Source of the DNA: Bacteroidota bacterium
GTDB lineage: Bacteria > Bacteroidota > Bacteroidia > AKYH767-A > 2013-40CM-41-45
Direction: 5' to 3'
DNA length: 64,000 bases
Assembly: GCA_016720655.1 (NCBI GenBank)
Contig: JADKKE010000006.1
Location: 177,960 to 241,959, forward strand
The position numbers were made by a program, and so were the translations under genes. Shown here piece after piece: positions 61,877-64,000 of this stretch. The notes beneath the pieces are model-generated. The model was not told the origin of the DNA, searched no databases, and worked only from the letters and a program-made list of their open reading frames with translations. Each line of letters opens with the position of its first letter. Position 1 is the stretch's first letter.

Positions 61877-63364
61877 TTGGCGATGCCTTCTGAATACAAA
61901 CGGGAAGTCAAGGGAATTGTACACGGAAAAAGCGAAAGTGGAAAAACAACTTTTGTAGAACCCGAAGCCCTCGTTGAACTGAACAATGAAATTGCAGAAC
62001 TGGAACAGGATGAACGGTACGAAATCAACCGGTTGTTACGTGAACTCACAGACACCTTGCGACCATTCAGTCCGCTTATCCGCAATTATCACGAAGTACT
62101 CACTACTTTTGATCTCGTCCGTGCTAAAGCAAATTTCGCTATCGAGATCAAAGCGAATTTACCACAGTTGAGTAAGAATTCAGTGGTTCGCTTGGTGAAT
62201 GCATATCATCCACTACTCTATTTACAAAACAAAACGCAAAACAAGGAAATCATTCCGCTCAGCATCGAACTGAGCCAGGAAAGTCGAATTGTAATCATCA
62301 GCGGACCGAATGCAGGAGGAAAATCAATTACGCTAAAGACAGTTGGCTTGTTACAGCTCATGCTGCAAAGTGGAATGCTGGTGCCTGCAGAAGAGAAGTC
62401 AGAAATGTGTTTCTTCAATCATCTGCTGGCGGACATTGGTGACAGTCAGTCTATCGAGTATGCCCTGAGTACTTATAGCTCACGTCTTATTCGCATGAAT
62501 CAGTTTCTGCGGATGGCGAATAACCGAACGCTAATTCTCATCGATGAATTTGGTACAGGAACGGATCCGGAGCTGGGTGGTGCCATCGCGGAAGTTGTTC
62601 TGGAAGAGCTGAACAAAAGAAAAGCTTTTGGTGTCTTTACTACGCATTACACCAATATCAAGCTCCTCGCCGATCATCTTGAAGGCGTGCGCAATGCATC
62701 GATGCTCTTTGATCCGGAAACATTACAACCGAAGTACAAGCTCATTTCCGGACAGCCGGGAAGTTCATATACTTTTGAAGTAGCAGAAAGAATCGGTTTG
62801 CCTAAACATGTACTTGATCGCGCGAAGAAAAAAGTACAACAGGATAAAATCAAACTGAATGAAATGCTTTCGACACTTCATTCACAACGTGTGCAGCAGG
62901 AACAACAGCTCGCAACATTAAAAAAGAAGGAAGAACGCACGACAGCAGCCAGTGAAAAATTCGAGCAACTCCGCGAGAAACTCGAAACAAAAATGGAAGT
63001 CGAAAAGACCAAATACGAGGAGATGCGTAAACTGGCAGAGCTTGGAAGAAGAATGCAATCCCTGGCGGAAGAATGGGACAAATCAAAAGACAAAAAGCCC
63101 GTCATCAAAAAGTTTGTCGGACAGATGACCGCCGAGAAGAAAAAGAAAGCCGCTGACAATGCTCCAGACAAAGTAGAAAAACGCAGACTTGCATTGATCG
63201 AAAGACTCAAGAAAGAAATTCAGATCGGCAGCAAAGTGCGTATGCTCAAAGGCAAACAAATTGGCATCGTCGAAGAAATAAAAAAGAATACGATTTATGT
63301 GAATTTCGGAACGATGCTGGCGAAGGTGGCGATTGAGAATTTGGAAATCGCGGACACCGATTGA
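61877..63364 (+). CDS. mutS2: MutS2 ATPase part (frameshifted), no Smr domain
   Basis: The 495-residue frame contains KGIVHGKSESGKTTFVEPEA (about 12-31, the MutS2 clamp signature) and the ATPase with Walker A SGPNAGGKSITLKT (about 139-152). DIGDSQSIEYALSTYSSRLI, Walker B LILIDEFGTGTDPELGG and TTHYTNIKLLAD follow. A coiled coil (about 310-420) and a KOW-like end (GSKVRMLKGKQIGIVEEIKK) close it. In families with a C-terminal Smr nuclease domain a further 80-100 residues follow; here the stop (63362-63364) occurs first, inside a perfect palindrome. Proposed roles are suppression of recombination and ribosome rescue. Confidence 0.88.
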   Translation: MAMPSEYKREVKGIVHGKSESGKTTFVEPEALVELNNEIAELEQDERYEINRLLRELTDTLRPFSPLIRNYHEVLTTFDLVRAKANFAIEIKANLPQLSKNSVVRLVNAYHPLLYLQNKTQNKEIIPLSIELSQESRIVIISGPNAGGKSITLKTVGLLQLMLQSGMLVPAEEKSEMCFFNHLLADIGDSQSIEYALSTYSSRLIRMNQFLRMANNRTLILIDEFGTGTDPELGGAIAEVVLEELNKRKAFGVFTTHYTNIKLLADHLEGVRNASMLFDPETLQPKYKLISGQPGSSYTFEVAERIGLPKHVLDRAKKKVQQDKIKLNEMLSTLHSQRVQQEQQLATLKKKEERTTAASEKFEQLREKLETKMEVEKTKYEEMRKLAELGRRMQSLAEEWDKSKDKKPVIKKFVGQMTAEKKKKAADNAPDKVEKRRLALIERLKKEIQIGSKVRMLKGKQIGIVEEIKKNTIYVNFGTMLAKVAIENLEIADTD

Positions 63365-63436
63365 TTTAATTATTTTCCGAATCGTTGGTACACATTGCAA
63401 TGTGTACCAACGATTCGGAAAATAATTAAATCAATC
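63359..63436. repeat. Perfect 78-bp palindrome over the mutS2 stop codon
   Basis: The two 39-bp arms (63359-63397 and 63398-63436) are exact reverse complements with no spacer, centred on CATTG|CAATG. The left arm begins two bases inside the last codon and includes the TGA. The right arm ends 26 bp before the convergent gene. Perfect long palindromes are rarely stable in bacteria, so an assembly or library artefact is possible. Confidence 0.9.
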
Positions 63437-63461
63437 CAACGGGGGCGTTCAAAAATCATCC

Positions 63462-64000
63462 TTATCGAACCAAAATCTTCCCACACTTCACCTGATTTCC
63501 TGAAGGATCTGAAGCATAGTAATAATACAATCCTGCACCGTATTTTTCCAGGTAAATAGTGGTTTGACCACTGTTCGCTTTGAATTCTTCCACGATAGAA
63601 CCGGTAGAATTGTAGATTTTAAAATTGAAATTGTCAGAACTTACAATATTCAGCAGGTTTGATGTTGGATTGGGAAACAACAGGAGATCGATTGCAGTAT
63701 TTGCCAGTTCAGGAAGGATTGTGATTTGGCCGACAGTGATGGGTCTGCAAACAGAATCCGTACAACACAATCCACCGCCGATGCACATTGTTGCATGCAG
63801 ACAAACCTGATAGGTTCCGGGCTGGGCATAGGTATGCGATACGCAGCTATCGGTAGAAGTATTTCCATCGCCAAAATCCCAGAGTGCTGTATACGAAAAT
63901 GAGCCCGGTTCAAAATTACCATCGGAAATGAAATTAATTTCCAAAGGATTGCTTGCACTGATGACCCAGTTCATGTATGCCGTACACGGCTTTCCGTCTC
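63462..64000 (-). CDS. PKD-domain protein with T9SS type A sorting domain (5' end cut by window edge)
   Basis: The minus-strand frame is open to the window edge (DGKPCTAYMNWVISASNPLE at the upstream end). It holds a PKD domain (FSYTALWDFGDGNTSTDSCV then SHTYAQPGTYQVCL, the W-D-F-G-D-G and T-Y-x-V marks). A sorting domain follows (LLFPNPTSNLLNIVSSDNFN, NSTGSIVEEFK, YGAGLYYYYASD, VKCGKILVR). It is a secreted, surface-attached T9SS substrate. Convergent with mutS2, it ends 97 bp from the mutS2 stop. Confidence 0.88.
   Translation of the reverse strand, partial: DGKPCTAYMNWVISASNPLEINFISDGNFEPGSFSYTALWDFGDGNTSTDSCVSHTYAQPGTYQVCLHATMCIGGGLCCTDSVCRPITVGQITILPELANTAIDLLLFPNPTSNLLNIVSSDNFNFKIYNSTGSIVEEFKANSGQTTIYLEKYGAGLYYYYASDPSGNQVKCGKILVR

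Overview
The window comes from the chromosome of a Bacteroidetes (Bacteroidota) bacterium of moderately low GC. The evidence is several proteins with type IX secretion (T9SS) C-terminal sorting domains, two CarboxypepD_reg-like/TonB-dependent receptors, Bacteroidetes-type promoters (TTTG, about 19 nt, TAnnTTTG), frequent lack of Shine-Dalgarno sequences, and conserved families typical of the phylum (DUF1573, DUF4920, Mpl, split 5'-nucleotidase). Most of it is ordinary core chromosome. No phage, CRISPR array or transposase gene was seen.

Layout. 1-5.6 kb: partial GNAT acetyltransferase, MORN-repeat protein, conserved hypothetical, MFS exporter, ABC-F ATPase. 5.6-14.3 kb: MgtE, an alpha/beta hydrolase, a SulP transporter, a ParE/RelE-type toxin-antitoxin pair, DUF1573 protein, Mpl and an MBL hydrolase. 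14.3-20.8 kb: a minus-strand run of comEC, SpoIID-like, lpxB, two small related membrane proteins and surE, then hsp20. 21-30 kb: a Gly-rich T9SS protein, a long coiled-coil repeat protein, an HMG-CoA lyase/thioredoxin/DUF4920 operon, a TPR membrane protein, ribH and a T9SS protein. 30.4-35.3 kb: a degraded accessory region with three paralogous outer-membrane-like genes, T9SS sorting-domain remnants and a duplicated ~280-bp segment. 35.5-50.6 kb: lipoprotein, TonB receptor, dapA, ligA, prmC, ribD, M42 peptidase, thioesterase, two-gene 5'-nucleotidase, dnaA and an acyltransferase. 50.6-64 kb: DUF4833-like protein, two tRNA-Lys genes, lipoprotein, YqgE, a secreted endonuclease/phosphatase, S41 protease, a second TonB receptor, a BaiN-like flavoprotein, mutS2 and a partial PKD/T9SS protein.

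Two window-wide patterns stand out. First, several intergenic spacers carry inverted repeats whose arms are built from short degenerate words (GTTATGA, GAATGGT, GGTTATT, TTGGTGCTT, AGAGTTCC). Several sit exactly at the stop codons of convergent genes. One pair of arms encloses the toxin-antitoxin module, and a perfect 78-bp palindrome covers the mutS2 stop. Second, many otherwise well-preserved genes carry a single frameshift or amber stop (alpha/beta hydrolase, sulP, comEC, ligA, secreted nuclease, mutS2), often in homopolymers. Because ligA is normally essential, uncorrected sequencing indels are a serious explanation for these. The 30-35 kb region instead looks truly decayed.
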